A stretch of DNA of 64,000 nt from Amycolatopsis albispora. GTDB lineage: Bacteria; Actinomycetota; Actinomycetes; Mycobacteriales; Pseudonocardiaceae. The DNA is taken from the NCBI RefSeq assembly GCF_003312875.1, contig NZ_CP015163.1, positions 8,122,001-8,186,000 of the forward strand, in the 5' to 3' direction. Under the pieces are notes generated by a model, which was not told the DNA's origin, made no database searches, and saw only the letters and a program-made list of their open reading frames with translations. Positions 43,948 to 52,112 of this stretch are shown piece by piece (within the stretch, counting starts at the first letter, position 1; every line of letters starts with the position of its first letter). Made by a program: the position numbers and the translations under genes.

Positions 43948-45095
43948 ACCCGCTCGCCGCGCACTACCGGCGCTTCCGCGTGGCCGAGCGGCTGCTGCTC
44001 TCGGCCCATTCACACCAGGCCTGGCCGGACGTGGCACTCGAGGGCCAGCTCGAAGCCTTCGAGGACGCCGCGCTCGAGGTCGACGCCAAGTGGGAGCGCG
44101 CGTTCGCGAAGGCGGACGAAGTGCGTGCCGCGTTCCGCGGCTGGCTGGGCGACCCGGCGGCCGAACTGGCGCTCGGGGCGAACACGCACGAGCTGGTGAT
44201 CCGCCTGCTGTCCGCGCTCGACCTGCGCTCGCGACCGCGCCTGGTGACCACCGACGGCGAGTTCCACACCCTGCGGCGCCAGCTCGCGAGGCTGGCCGAG
44301 GTGGGGATCGAGGTGGTCCGGGTGGCGGCCTCGCCGGTGGAGTCGCTGGCCGCGCGCCTCGCCGCTGAGGTCGACGACAGGACGTGCGCGGTGTTCGTCT
44401 CGAAGGTGCTGTTCGAGACATCGCGTATCGTATACGATGTGCAGGCCCTGGCCGAGCGGTGTGCCGCGCGTGGTGCCGAGCTGGTCGTGGACGCGTACCA
44501 CGCACTCGGCGTGGTCCCGTTCTCGATGGACGGGCTGGACGAGGCCTGGATCGTCGGCGGCGGGTACAAGTACCTGCAGTTCGGCGAGGGCAACTGCTTC
44601 CTGCGCATCCCGCCGCACGCCGCCGAACTGCGCCCGGTGGTGACCGGGTGGTTCGCCGAATTCGGCGCGATCGCCGACGCGCGGCGCCCCGGCGAAGTCG
44701 CCTACGCCGCCGGCGCCGACCGGTTCGCGGGCGCCACCTACGACCCGACCAGCCACTACCGCGCCGCCAGGGTGGCCGCCTTCTTTTCCCAGCAGAAGCT
44801 GACCGCCACGCGGCTGCGGGAGATCTCGCTACGCCAGACCACCCGGCTCGCCGACCGGTTCGACGCGCTGGACCTGCCGCCGTCGCTGATCAGCCGCGAG
44901 CAGCTGCCGCGCGAGGCGTTCGGCGGGTTCCTCGCGCTGCGGAGTCCGCGGGCAGGGGAGTTCTGCGCGGAACTGGAGAAGCGCGGCGTCCGTACCGACA
45001 GCCGCGGGGAGTACCTCCGCTTCGGACCGGCGCCCTACCTGGCCGACACCCAGCTCGACGACGCCATGGCCGCCCTCGGTGAGGTCTGCCGCTAG
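43944..45095 (+). CDS. Kynureninase-like PLP enzyme
   Basis: A 383-residue class V aminotransferase-fold enzyme. GTG at 43944 overlaps the dioxygenase stop. The PLP Asp is in DAYHALG (~193) and the PLP Lys in GGGYKYLQFGEGN near 210. The coupling to tryptophan 2,3-dioxygenase makes kynureninase (kynurenine to anthranilate plus alanine) the best reading. It differs from the canonical kynureninase at 27860 in the lysine segment and lacks the YLDGNSLG start. CATCGTATACGATG at 44421-44434 inside it is a chance palindrome. Confidence 0.85.
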   Translation: MNPLAAHYRRFRVAERLLLSAHSHQAWPDVALEGQLEAFEDAALEVDAKWERAFAKADEVRAAFRGWLGDPAAELALGANTHELVIRLLSALDLRSRPRLVTTDGEFHTLRRQLARLAEVGIEVVRVAASPVESLAARLAAEVDDRTCAVFVSKVLFETSRIVYDVQALAERCAARGAELVVDAYHALGVVPFSMDGLDEAWIVGGGYKYLQFGEGNCFLRIPPHAAELRPVVTGWFAEFGAIADARRPGEVAYAAGADRFAGATYDPTSHYRAARVAAFFSQQKLTATRLREISLRQTTRLADRFDALDLPPSLISREQLPREAFGGFLALRSPRAGEFCAELEKRGVRTDSRGEYLRFGPAPYLADTQLDDAMAALGEVCR

Positions 45096-45096
45096 A

Positions 45097-45807
45097 TCAG
45101 GCGACCGGGGGCAGGGAGATCCGGTCGCGCCCGGAGCGCTTGGCGGTCTGCAGTGCGAGGCTCGCCTCGCTGACCAGCTCGCGAAGTCCGGTGCCCAGCC
45201 CGGGATGGTGCAGGCCGACGCCGATCGAGCCGGTCAGCTCCTCGATGACCACCGTATGGCCGATCGCGGATCGCACGGTGACCACGATGGTCCTTATCCT
45301 GGTACGTATGTCCCGCGCGACCGAAAGACCCTGCTCGAGCCGGGTCGCGGGCAGGAACACGAGGAACTCGTCCCCGTCGTGCCCGCCGAACCGGCCGAGG
45401 ACGTCGCCGTCGCGCACGGTGTTCCGCAGCGCGAGGGCCACCGAAGTCAGCACCGTGTCCCCGGCGAGATGACCATGCGCGTCGTTGATGGCCTGGAACC
45501 GGTCCAGGTCGACCAGCAGCACCACCCCCGGCCGGTGGGCGTGGCCCTGCAGGGCGTGCCCGGCCTGGTGGTCCCACTCCCAGCGGCCCGGCAGGCCGGT
45601 GAGCCGGTCCATCGCGCGGTAGCCCAGCGGTTCACCGCAGAGTTCGCAGCACAGGCCGCGGTCGGCGGTGCGCACGGCGCCGGGCACGGTGGCAGCGGAT
45701 CGGTCGCGTCCGCTTGTACTCACATACAGTGTCCGGCTGCTACCCTCTTTCGCATCAGTCAATCCGGTCACGCTCTGGAGACTAATGGGCGCGGACCGTG
45801 GTTTCAA
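45097..45807 (-). CDS. GGDEF-domain (diguanylate cyclase-like) protein
   Basis: A 236-residue cytoplasmic protein with a short Cys-containing N-terminus (CCELCGEP at 53-60, possibly metal-binding) and a GGDEF domain from ~66 (MDRLTGLPGR, VDLDRFQAIND). The active-site loop is unusual: RFGGHDGDEF at 139-148, that is DGDEF with three extra residues before it, where RxGGDEF is normal. It may be a weak cyclase or a c-di-GMP/GTP sensor. There is no membrane segment. The stop lies one base from the convergent kynureninase-like gene; the start is 64 bases from the divergent XRE gene. Confidence 0.85.
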   Translation of the reverse strand: MKPRSAPISLQSVTGLTDAKEGSSRTLYVSTSGRDRSAATVPGAVRTADRGLCCELCGEPLGYRAMDRLTGLPGRWEWDHQAGHALQGHAHRPGVVLLVDLDRFQAINDAHGHLAGDTVLTSVALALRNTVRDGDVLGRFGGHDGDEFLVFLPATRLEQGLSVARDIRTRIRTIVVTVRSAIGHTVVIEELTGSIGVGLHHPGLGTGLRELVSEASLALQTAKRSGRDRISLPPVA

Positions 45808-45871
45808 CTGAAGCGAAGAAAGCCGACCGGATGGACTTCTTCCTCAGTCGAAATGTGGAGAGGCGGACACG

Positions 45872-46321
45872 GTGGATCGGGGTAGCCGGAGCCTGGCGGA
45901 CAAGCTCAACCACTTGTTCGCCAACCAGACACCGCGCAGCGGGCAGGAATACAGCAACGAGCACGTCGCGGCGACCATCTGCGACCAGGGCGAAGTCAAG
46001 ATCTCGCAGAGCTACATCTGGCAGCTGCGCAAGGGCAAGAAGGACAACCCGACCTTCAAGCACCTCCAGGCGCTGGCCGGCTTCTTCGGTGTGCCCGCGA
46101 GCTACTTCTTCGACGACGCGGTCACCGATAGGGTCGACAGGCAACTGGCGGAACTGAAGTCCGAGCAGGCCAGGCTCAACGAGATCGCGGGCAGCAGCGA
46201 CGCCCAGCTGATGGCCATGCGGGCGGGCGAACTTTCACCCGAACGCCGTCGCCTGGTGATGGAGTTGCTCAACGTCGTCTACCGCGAGGAGCGGGCCGCC
46301 CGAGCCGACACGGAGGAGTGA
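45872..46321 (+). CDS. XRE-family DNA-binding protein
   Basis: A 149-residue regulator with an N-terminal HTH (SLADKLNHLF, VKISQSYIWQLRKGKK, FKHLQALAGFFGVP at ~60-85) and a C-terminal helical tail. GTG at 45872 with GGAGAGG in front. Followed at once by an ImmA/IrrE-type peptidase gene; such pairs usually act as repressor and repressor-cleaving protease. First gene of a coupled four-gene set. Confidence 0.9.
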   Translation: MDRGSRSLADKLNHLFANQTPRSGQEYSNEHVAATICDQGEVKISQSYIWQLRKGKKDNPTFKHLQALAGFFGVPASYFFDDAVTDRVDRQLAELKSEQARLNEIAGSSDAQLMAMRAGELSPERRRLVMELLNVVYREERAARADTEE

Positions 46322-46325
46322 TCCG

Positions 46326-46874
46326 GTGCGCGAGCGAGCGTTACGCCGGCAGTGCAGGCAGCTGCTGAACGAACTGGACATCCGCCCGCCGCTGGACGTG
46401 ACCGAACTGTGCCGCAAGGTGGGTGAGCGCCGGGGCAAGCCGATCCGGCTGATCGCCCACGCCATCCCGGTGCCCGGCCCGTTCGGCGTCTGGATCACCA
46501 CCAAGTCCGCCGACTACATCCTCTACCAGCAGGAAACCAGCAAGGCCCACCAGGGCCACATCATCCTGCACGAGCTCGGCCACATCCTGGCCGGCCACCA
46601 CAGCGACGAGGGCGACGACGCGCTGCTCGCCGAGCTGTACCCCGACGTGGAACCGAACGCGCTGCGCGAGCGGTACCCGGACCTGGAGTCCGACGCGGTG
46701 CGCCGCGCGCTCCGCCGCACCTCCTACGACACCGAGCACGAGCGCGAAGCCGAGACGGTCGCCACGATCATTCTCGAATGGGCGTCGGTGCTCGACCGGG
46801 TCGCGCCCGGGGCGAACGCGCCGTCCACCCGCCGGATGGAGGCGGCGCTCTCCGACCGGCTGGGGTGGCTGTGA
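46326..46874 (+). CDS. ImmA/IrrE-family zinc metallopeptidase
   Basis: A 182-residue ImmA/IrrE (DUF955) protein. The zinc motif HELGH is at 82-86, with an acidic third-ligand region (DTEHEREAE) near 138-146. A GTG start four bases after the XRE gene. Family members cleave or inactivate their cognate XRE repressor, so it probably acts on the upstream protein. Overlaps the next gene by four bases (GTGA). Confidence 0.9.
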   Translation: MRERALRRQCRQLLNELDIRPPLDVTELCRKVGERRGKPIRLIAHAIPVPGPFGVWITTKSADYILYQQETSKAHQGHIILHELGHILAGHHSDEGDDALLAELYPDVEPNALRERYPDLESDAVRRALRRTSYDTEHEREAETVATIILEWASVLDRVAPGANAPSTRRMEAALSDRLGWL

Positions 46875-48001
46875 GCGCCGGACTGCTCGCCTACGGCGTC
46901 GTCGCGATCGCGGCGCTGACCTGGCTGCTTATCCGACTGGCCCGCTCACCGCGGTCGGCGCCGCTGTGGTGCGTGACGATCGCGGTCGCCTGCCTGGCCA
47001 TCGCCTACCCGTTCGGCCTGATCGCCGGGGAGAATCAGGTGTTCCTCGGCCTGCCGCCGATGGTGTCGCGGCTGATCCAGCACGGCATCCTGCTGGTCGC
47101 GGTCAACTGCCTGATCTCGTTCTTCCTGTTCTCCGCGCTGGACCAGCGCGAGGCGCTGCGCAAGACCACGCGGTACCTGATCCCGCTGGGCGTCGCCGAG
47201 GTGGTGCTGATCGTGGCCGCGGCGATCACCCCGGCCGGGGTGGCCACGAACGACCACTCGGTGACCGGGGTGGCGTTGTTCTTCGTCACCGCCGACGCCT
47301 ACATGGGGCTCGGTTTCGGCCTCGCCGCGCGCTGGGCCTTCAAGTCCGCGAAGGGCGCCGAGCGCAGCGTGCGGCGCGGGCTGCGGATGGCGGGCGTCGG
47401 CATGTCGATGATCGTGATCGCGGACTGCCTGTTCATCCCGGCGGTCATCCTGCGCTGGCTGGGCATGGCCGCCGCGCCGGGCGCCGACGGCACCGCGCAG
47501 ACCACCATCGGCTCCATCGGCGCGATGTTCTTCCTGCTGCCCGGCATCGTGCTCTTCCTGATCGGCTTCATCTACCCGGCGGCGGCGCGGAAGCTGGCGG
47601 CCGCCGCGGTGTGGCTGCACCACCGCCGGATGTACCGGCGGCTCGGCCCGCTGTGGACCGTGCTGCACCAGGAGTTCCCGGAGGACGCGCTCAGCCGGGT
47701 GCCCGCCAGCCGCTGGCGCGACCTGCTCAGCGTCACCGGCGTGCACCGGCGCTACTACCGGCGGGTGATCGAGTGCCGAGACGGGCTGGTGCGGATCAGT
47801 CCCTACCTCGCTGACCTGCGGGAGCAGCCGGTGACGCACGAGAATCTGGCGGACAAGTTGAAGGAGGCCCTGCGCACGCGTTCCTCCGGTGATCCGGCGC
47901 CGAAGCAGGCGGTGCCGGTGGCGATGCCCACGGGCGAGGGGCTCGACGCCGACGTCCGCGAGCTGGTCGCGTTGTCACGCGCATTGCAGGCGAGCCGATG
48001 A
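46871..48001 (+). CDS. MAB_1171c-type membrane protein (DUF6545-like)
   Basis: A 376-residue protein with about seven hydrophobic helices in residues 1-240 (GLLAYGVVAIAALTWLLI at the start) and a cytoplasmic C-terminal domain of ~135 residues (HHRRMYRRLGPLW, YYRRVIECRDGLVRISPYL). This layout is that of the MAB_1171c family, often called a putative transporter and usually found behind XRE and ImmA genes in actinobacteria. Function not established. GTG at 46871; overlaps both neighbours by four bases. Confidence 0.82.
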   Translation: MSAGLLAYGVVAIAALTWLLIRLARSPRSAPLWCVTIAVACLAIAYPFGLIAGENQVFLGLPPMVSRLIQHGILLVAVNCLISFFLFSALDQREALRKTTRYLIPLGVAEVVLIVAAAITPAGVATNDHSVTGVALFFVTADAYMGLGFGLAARWAFKSAKGAERSVRRGLRMAGVGMSMIVIADCLFIPAVILRWLGMAAAPGADGTAQTTIGSIGAMFFLLPGIVLFLIGFIYPAAARKLAAAAVWLHHRRMYRRLGPLWTVLHQEFPEDALSRVPASRWRDLLSVTGVHRRYYRRVIECRDGLVRISPYLADLREQPVTHENLADKLKEALRTRSSGDPAPKQAVPVAMPTGEGLDADVRELVALSRALQASR

Positions 48002-49203
48002 CCCACGCGCTGATCATCGGCGGGGGCATCGCCGGCCCGGTGACCGCGATGGCCCTGCGCAAGGCGGGCATCGACTCGGTGGTCTACGAGGCCTACCCGA
48101 CCGGAGCCGACGACGTCGGCGCCTTCCTCACGCTGATGAGCAACGGCCAGGACGCGCTGCGCGCGATCGGCGTGCACGAGCGGGTGGCCGACGAATCGTT
48201 CGCCGCGTCGACGGTGCAGTTCCTCAGCGGCACCGGCAAGTTCCTCGGTGAGGTGCCGCTGCGCCGCGAAGGCGTGCTCGGGCCGCGCACCCTCAAGCGC
48301 GCCACGCTGTACCGCGTGCTCCAGGACGAGCTGGCCGCGCGCGACATCCGGATCGAGCACGGCAAGCGGCTGACCAGCGCACGCAACACCTCCGACGGCG
48401 GTGTGGTCGCCACCTTCGCCGACGGCGACCAGGCCAAGGGCGACCTGCTCATCGGCGCCGACGGCATCCACTCGGCCACCCGCGCTCTGATCGACGAGAC
48501 CGCGCCCCGGCCACGGCACCTCGGCAACACGACCATCTGCGGTTACGCCGAGAACGCGCCGTCGCCCGCCCCGGACGGCACCTATCGGATGATCTACGGC
48601 AAGCGTGCCTTCTTCGGGTACGTCACCGCGCCGAACGGCGAGACCTGGTGGTTCACGAACGCGCCCGGTGCCGAGCTGAGCAAGGCGGACCTGGCGGCGA
48701 TCAGTGCGGAGGAGTGGAAGGCCAGGGTGCTGGAGCTGTTCGCGAAGGACAACACGCCCGCCGCGGACATCGTGCGCGCCACCGGGTGCGACGTGACCGC
48801 GAGCAACGCGTACCACATCCCGTCGACCCCGGTCTGGCACGCGGGCTCGATGGTGATCCTCGGGGACGCCGCGCACGTGGCCGCGCCGAACGCCGGGCAG
48901 GGCGCTTCGCTGGCCGCCGAGGACGGGGTCACGCTGGCGCGCTGCCTGCGGGATGTCGCGCAGATCGGCGACGCTTTCCGCGCCTACGAGGGACTGCGGC
49001 GCGAGCGCGTCGAACGCGTGGTGGCGACCAGCGCCCGCATGGGCGGCACCGCGGTGCCGGGCCCGCTCAAGCGCATGGTGCGCGACGCGATCCTGCCGCG
49101 CGTGCTGAAGAAGGGCCCGCGCAACAACGCCGACTGGCTCACCAAACACCACATCGACTGGGAAGCACGCGTCTCCCTGGACGACGCAGTAGCGACGAAC
49201 TAG
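47998..49203 (+). CDS. FAD-dependent monooxygenase of the XRE-ImmA cassette
   Basis: A 401-residue group A flavin monooxygenase: GGGIAGPVTAMALRKAG at 8-24, LIGADGIHSATR near 150-161 and ILGDAAHVAAPNAGQGAS near 285-302. ATG at 47998 overlaps the membrane-protein stop by four bases. Substrate unknown. Its coupling to a sensory or regulatory cassette is worth noting. Confidence 0.9.
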   Translation: MTHALIIGGGIAGPVTAMALRKAGIDSVVYEAYPTGADDVGAFLTLMSNGQDALRAIGVHERVADESFAASTVQFLSGTGKFLGEVPLRREGVLGPRTLKRATLYRVLQDELAARDIRIEHGKRLTSARNTSDGGVVATFADGDQAKGDLLIGADGIHSATRALIDETAPRPRHLGNTTICGYAENAPSPAPDGTYRMIYGKRAFFGYVTAPNGETWWFTNAPGAELSKADLAAISAEEWKARVLELFAKDNTPAADIVRATGCDVTASNAYHIPSTPVWHAGSMVILGDAAHVAAPNAGQGASLAAEDGVTLARCLRDVAQIGDAFRAYEGLRRERVERVVATSARMGGTAVPGPLKRMVRDAILPRVLKKGPRNNADWLTKHHIDWEARVSLDDAVATN

Positions 49204-49333
49204 AAGCGGCGACCAACTAGTGGTGGCGGTCAACTAGCGGTGGCGGTCAACCCCGTACACGACGACGTACTAACGGTTAGCGCCAGCCAGACGCCGGGCC
49301 GACGCGCCAACGCTCAGCGTCCGTGGTGACGCG
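49204..49333. repeat. Degenerate short tandem repeats between convergent genes
   Basis: Right after the monooxygenase stop come three 17-base units starting ACTAG (about 49200-49250, e.g. ACTAGTGGTGGCGGTCA), then three imperfect units around GACG-CTAACGGTTAG-CAGCC. The last unit contains the stop of the hydrolase gene. CTAACGGTTAG is a palindrome present at 49271-49281 and 49334-49344. No gene. Confidence 0.6.
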
Positions 49334-50131
49334 CTAACGGTTAGTGTCAGCCGGCTCGCGCAGGTGGTCGAGCAGGCCGAGTACCGCGGCCGGGTCCTCG
49401 ACGTGGGCGTTGTGCCCGAGGCCGGGCAGCACCACCGGGTCCGGCACGAGTTCGCGCAGGTGGTCCGCCGGGCACATCGGGTCGTGCTCGCCCGCGGCCA
49501 GGACCACGCGCCCATCCGCCGTGGCCAGCAGGCCCCGCATATCCGGCGCGCCGACGCCGAACGCGCCCTGGTCCAGCGCCACACGCCAGCCGTCGCCGTC
49601 CGGGATCACGCCCGCGCTTACCGCCTCAAGCGGCACGAGGCCCACCAGCCCGGAGACCTTGAGCCAGCGGTCCGCCGCCTCCTCGCGAGTGGCGAACACA
49701 CGCGCCGGCTTGCTCGCCACCGCGGCTGCCTTCGCCAGGTCATCGGGACTCCAGCGCACCTTGATGCCGAGCCCGCACACCGCCGACACCGACGGGCCGA
49801 ACCAGCCGCTCGCCAGCGTCAGCGCGAGCACACCGCCCAGCGAATGCCCCAGAACGGTCACGTCGCCGCTGACCGACTTCGCGATCTCGGCGGTCAGCCC
49901 GCCGAAGGAGTAGGACGGCATCGCGGCCGAGCGCCCGTGCCCCGGCAGGTCGGGCACCACCCAGTTCCACTCGCCGGGACGCTGGTCGGCCAGCGCCTCG
50001 GTCACCCCTTGCCACACCTCGCCGGTCGCGCCCAGCCCGTGCAACAGCAGGAGCGTCCGGTCCCCGGTACCACCACGGCGCACGAACAGTTCACCGGTCA
50101 TGCCGACGATCCTGCCATCGCGCAGGCTCAC
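49334..50131 (-). CDS. Alpha/beta hydrolase
   Basis: A 265-residue alpha/beta-hydrolase: oxyanion segment LLLLHGLGATGEVW near 28-41, LPGHGRS near 62, nucleophile elbow GHSLGG near 93-98, acid in EHDPMCP near 215 and His in GLGHNAHVEDP near 240. GTG at 50131 overlaps the upstream monooxygenase stop (GTGA); an ATG at 50101 gives MTGELFV and is an alternative. Likely co-expressed with that monooxygenase under the divergent TetR regulator. Substrate unknown. Confidence 0.88.
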   Translation of the reverse strand: MSLRDGRIVGMTGELFVRRGGTGDRTLLLLHGLGATGEVWQGVTEALADQRPGEWNWVVPDLPGHGRSAAMPSYSFGGLTAEIAKSVSGDVTVLGHSLGGVLALTLASGWFGPSVSAVCGLGIKVRWSPDDLAKAAAVASKPARVFATREEAADRWLKVSGLVGLVPLEAVSAGVIPDGDGWRVALDQGAFGVGAPDMRGLLATADGRVVLAAGEHDPMCPADHLRELVPDPVVLPGLGHNAHVEDPAAVLGLLDHLREPADTNR

Positions 50132-51279
50132 CGGTCCGCCACACCGGCGAGCCGCTTGGTCAGCATCACCCGGAAAGCGGGCACCTTCGCCAGCAGCGAC
50201 AGCGCCGCGTTGCGCACCGGGCGCGCCAGCGGGCTCGCGGTGGCCAGCCGCGTCAGCCGCCCGGCGAACTTCACCACTTCCTCCGCCTTCGGCCGCTGGG
50301 TGGCGGCGTACTCGTCGAGCAGGCTCTCCGGCGCGCCCTTGACCACGGCACCCAGTGCCTCGCCGAGCGCGACCGCGTCCCGCAGGCCGAGGTTCATGCC
50401 CTGCCCGCCCGCGGGGCTGTGCACGTGCGCGGCGTCGCCCGCGAGCAGGACGCGACCCGCGCGGTAGCGGTCGGCGACCCGGTGGTGCACCCGGAACCGC
50501 GAGCCCCAGACCACCTCGGCGATCCGCGCGGTCCCGGCCGCGGGGCCGCGCCGGTCGAGCAGGTCCTGCACAAAGGCGAGGTCCGGCTGCTCCGGCGGGT
50601 TCTCGACCTCGGCCACGATGCGGAACGAACCGTCGGGCAGCGGGGCCGAGACCACCATGCCCGCGCCCGAGAAGAACAGCACGACCTCGTCGCGGGGCAG
50701 ACCACCATCGCGCAGCCGGACGTCGGCGAGCGTGAAGGTCTCGCCGTCGGCGTGGTCGTCACCGAAACCGATAGCGCTGAACGTCCGCACCGCGCTCCGC
50801 ATGCCGTCGGCGCCGACCACGTACCGCGCGCGGATCCGGTGCTGCCCGTCCACGGTGGCGACCACGCCGTCGGCGTCCTGGTCGAGCGCGGTCAGCCGGT
50901 GCGGGCGCAGCACCTTGCCGCCGAGTTCGGTGAACCGGTCGAGCAGCACGCGCTCGGTGGTCGGCTGCGGAACCATGAACAGCGTCCGGTACGGGCTCGG
51001 GACCTGGTCGAACACCAGCGGCACCAGCACGCGGTCGCGATCGCGGATGGTGAACCGGCCCGCCCGCAGCGACAGCCCGGCGAGCCGGTCCGCGACGCCG
51101 AGCCGGTCCAGCGCCTCCATCGTGCGGGGGTGCACCACGGCGGCACGCGAGGTGTTCGCGCCCTCCGCCTGCTGGTCCACCACGGTCACCTCGACGCCCT
51201 GCTGCGCCAGGCTCACCGCCGCGGCCAGGCCGACCGGGCCCGCGCCGACCACCAGTACCTGCGTTTCCTCGGGGATCAT
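50128..51279 (-). CDS. FAD-dependent aromatic monooxygenase
   Basis: A 383-residue group A flavin hydroxylase: GAGPVGLAAAVSLAQQG at 12-28, VVGADGMRSAVR near 153-164, LLAGDAAHVHSPAGGQGMN near 282-300. Divergent to a TetR gene whose gap holds four operator copies, so it is most likely repressed by that TetR and induced by its substrate, perhaps an aromatic or antibiotic-like compound. First of a two-gene operon with the alpha/beta hydrolase. Confidence 0.9.
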   Translation of the reverse strand: MIPEETQVLVVGAGPVGLAAAVSLAQQGVEVTVVDQQAEGANTSRAAVVHPRTMEALDRLGVADRLAGLSLRAGRFTIRDRDRVLVPLVFDQVPSPYRTLFMVPQPTTERVLLDRFTELGGKVLRPHRLTALDQDADGVVATVDGQHRIRARYVVGADGMRSAVRTFSAIGFGDDHADGETFTLADVRLRDGGLPRDEVVLFFSGAGMVVSAPLPDGSFRIVAEVENPPEQPDLAFVQDLLDRRGPAAGTARIAEVVWGSRFRVHHRVADRYRAGRVLLAGDAAHVHSPAGGQGMNLGLRDAVALGEALGAVVKGAPESLLDEYAATQRPKAEEVVKFAGRLTRLATASPLARPVRNAALSLLAKVPAFRVMLTKRLAGVADR

Positions 51280-51297
51280 TTCGGCCGCCTCTCTGAA

Positions 51298-51383
51298 GTC
51301 AACGCCTGTTGGCCAACGCCTGTTGGCAAAGCTAGCCGCAGCCGTGCTGGCATGTCAACAGGTGTTGGCCTACAGTTGTTGGC
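51298..51383. promoter_or_regulatory. Four TetR-type operators in two 14-bp-offset pairs
   Basis: Copies of GYCAAC-N4-GTTGGC: 51298-51313 (GTCAACGCCTGTTGGC), 51312-51327 (GCCAACGCCTGTTGGC, perfect dyad), 51354-51369 (GTCAACAGGTGTTGGC) and 51368-51383 (GCCTACAGTTGTTGGC). Members of each pair overlap by two bases, and the pairs are 42 bases (3 x 14) apart in register. The last touches the TetR ATG, which has no ribosome site; TACAGT at 51371-51376 may be its -10. Confidence 0.85.
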
Positions 51384-51944
51384 ATGACCCCAACGGCACG
51401 CCGCTCGGACCGGACGCGGCAGGCGATCCTGGTGGCGGCGCGGGAGCGCTTCGCCAAGGACGGCTACGACCGCGCCACCATCCGCGCGATCGCCGCGGAC
51501 GCGAACATCGATCCGTCGATGGTGATGCGCTACTACGGCAACAAGGAGGGCCTGTTCGCCGCGGCCGCCGAGTTCGACCTCCAGCTCCCGGACCTGACCG
51601 AGGTGCCGCGCGCCAAGGTCGGCGAGGCGCTGGTGGCGCACTTCCTCGACCGCTGGGAAACCGACGACACGCTGCAGCTGCTGCTGCGCACCGGCGCCAC
51701 CAACCCGGCCGCCGCCGAGCGCATGCAGCAGATCTTCGCCAGCCAGCTGCTGCCCGTGGTCATCGAGCTGGACCCGCCGGACAACAAGTTCGCCGACCGG
51801 GCGGGCCTGGTCGCCAGCCAGGTGCTCGGCCTCGCGCTGTGCCGGTACGTGCTCGCGCTGCCGCCCGTGGTGAACATGGACCGCGCGGCGGTGATCGCCT
51901 GGGTCGGGCCGGTGCTGCGCCGGTACCTGGTCGAGCGCGCCTGA
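51384..51944 (+). CDS. TetR-family transcriptional regulator
   Basis: A 186-residue TetR repressor: HTH at ~10-55 (RQAILVAARERFAKDGYD, IRAIAADANIDPSMVMRYYGNKE in two parts) and a helical ligand domain. The ATG at 51384 follows an operator directly with no Shine-Dalgarno site, suggesting a leaderless message. It should repress itself and the divergent monooxygenase-hydrolase operon. Confidence 0.92.
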   Translation: MTPTARRSDRTRQAILVAARERFAKDGYDRATIRAIAADANIDPSMVMRYYGNKEGLFAAAAEFDLQLPDLTEVPRAKVGEALVAHFLDRWETDDTLQLLLRTGATNPAAAERMQQIFASQLLPVVIELDPPDNKFADRAGLVASQVLGLALCRYVLALPPVVNMDRAAVIAWVGPVLRRYLVERA

Positions 51945-51968
51945 ACTCTGGGGAAACACCCTCTTGGC

Positions 51969-51987
51969 GAGGGGATCTTCACCCCTC
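51969..51987 (+). terminator. Small hairpin after the TetR gene
   Basis: GAGGGG and CCCCTC (51969-51974, 51982-51987) with a 7-base loop, 25 bases after the TetR stop. Weak, with no T tract. Confidence 0.4.
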
Positions 51988-52112
51988 TACGGTTCTCGTT
52001 GGGACCCTCCGCCCGCGGGGAACGACCTTCCCGGTGGACGCGATCCCGGTTGCAACCCCACCCACGCGCGTGCCACAAGCCACGTGCCGGTGCCAACGAA
52101 GGAGTCACCACC

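Noticed and set aside
44421..44434. CATCGTATACGATG palindrome inside the kynureninase-like gene
   Set aside because: It lies in the middle of a coding region, encodes conserved-looking residues and has no second copy or promoter context.
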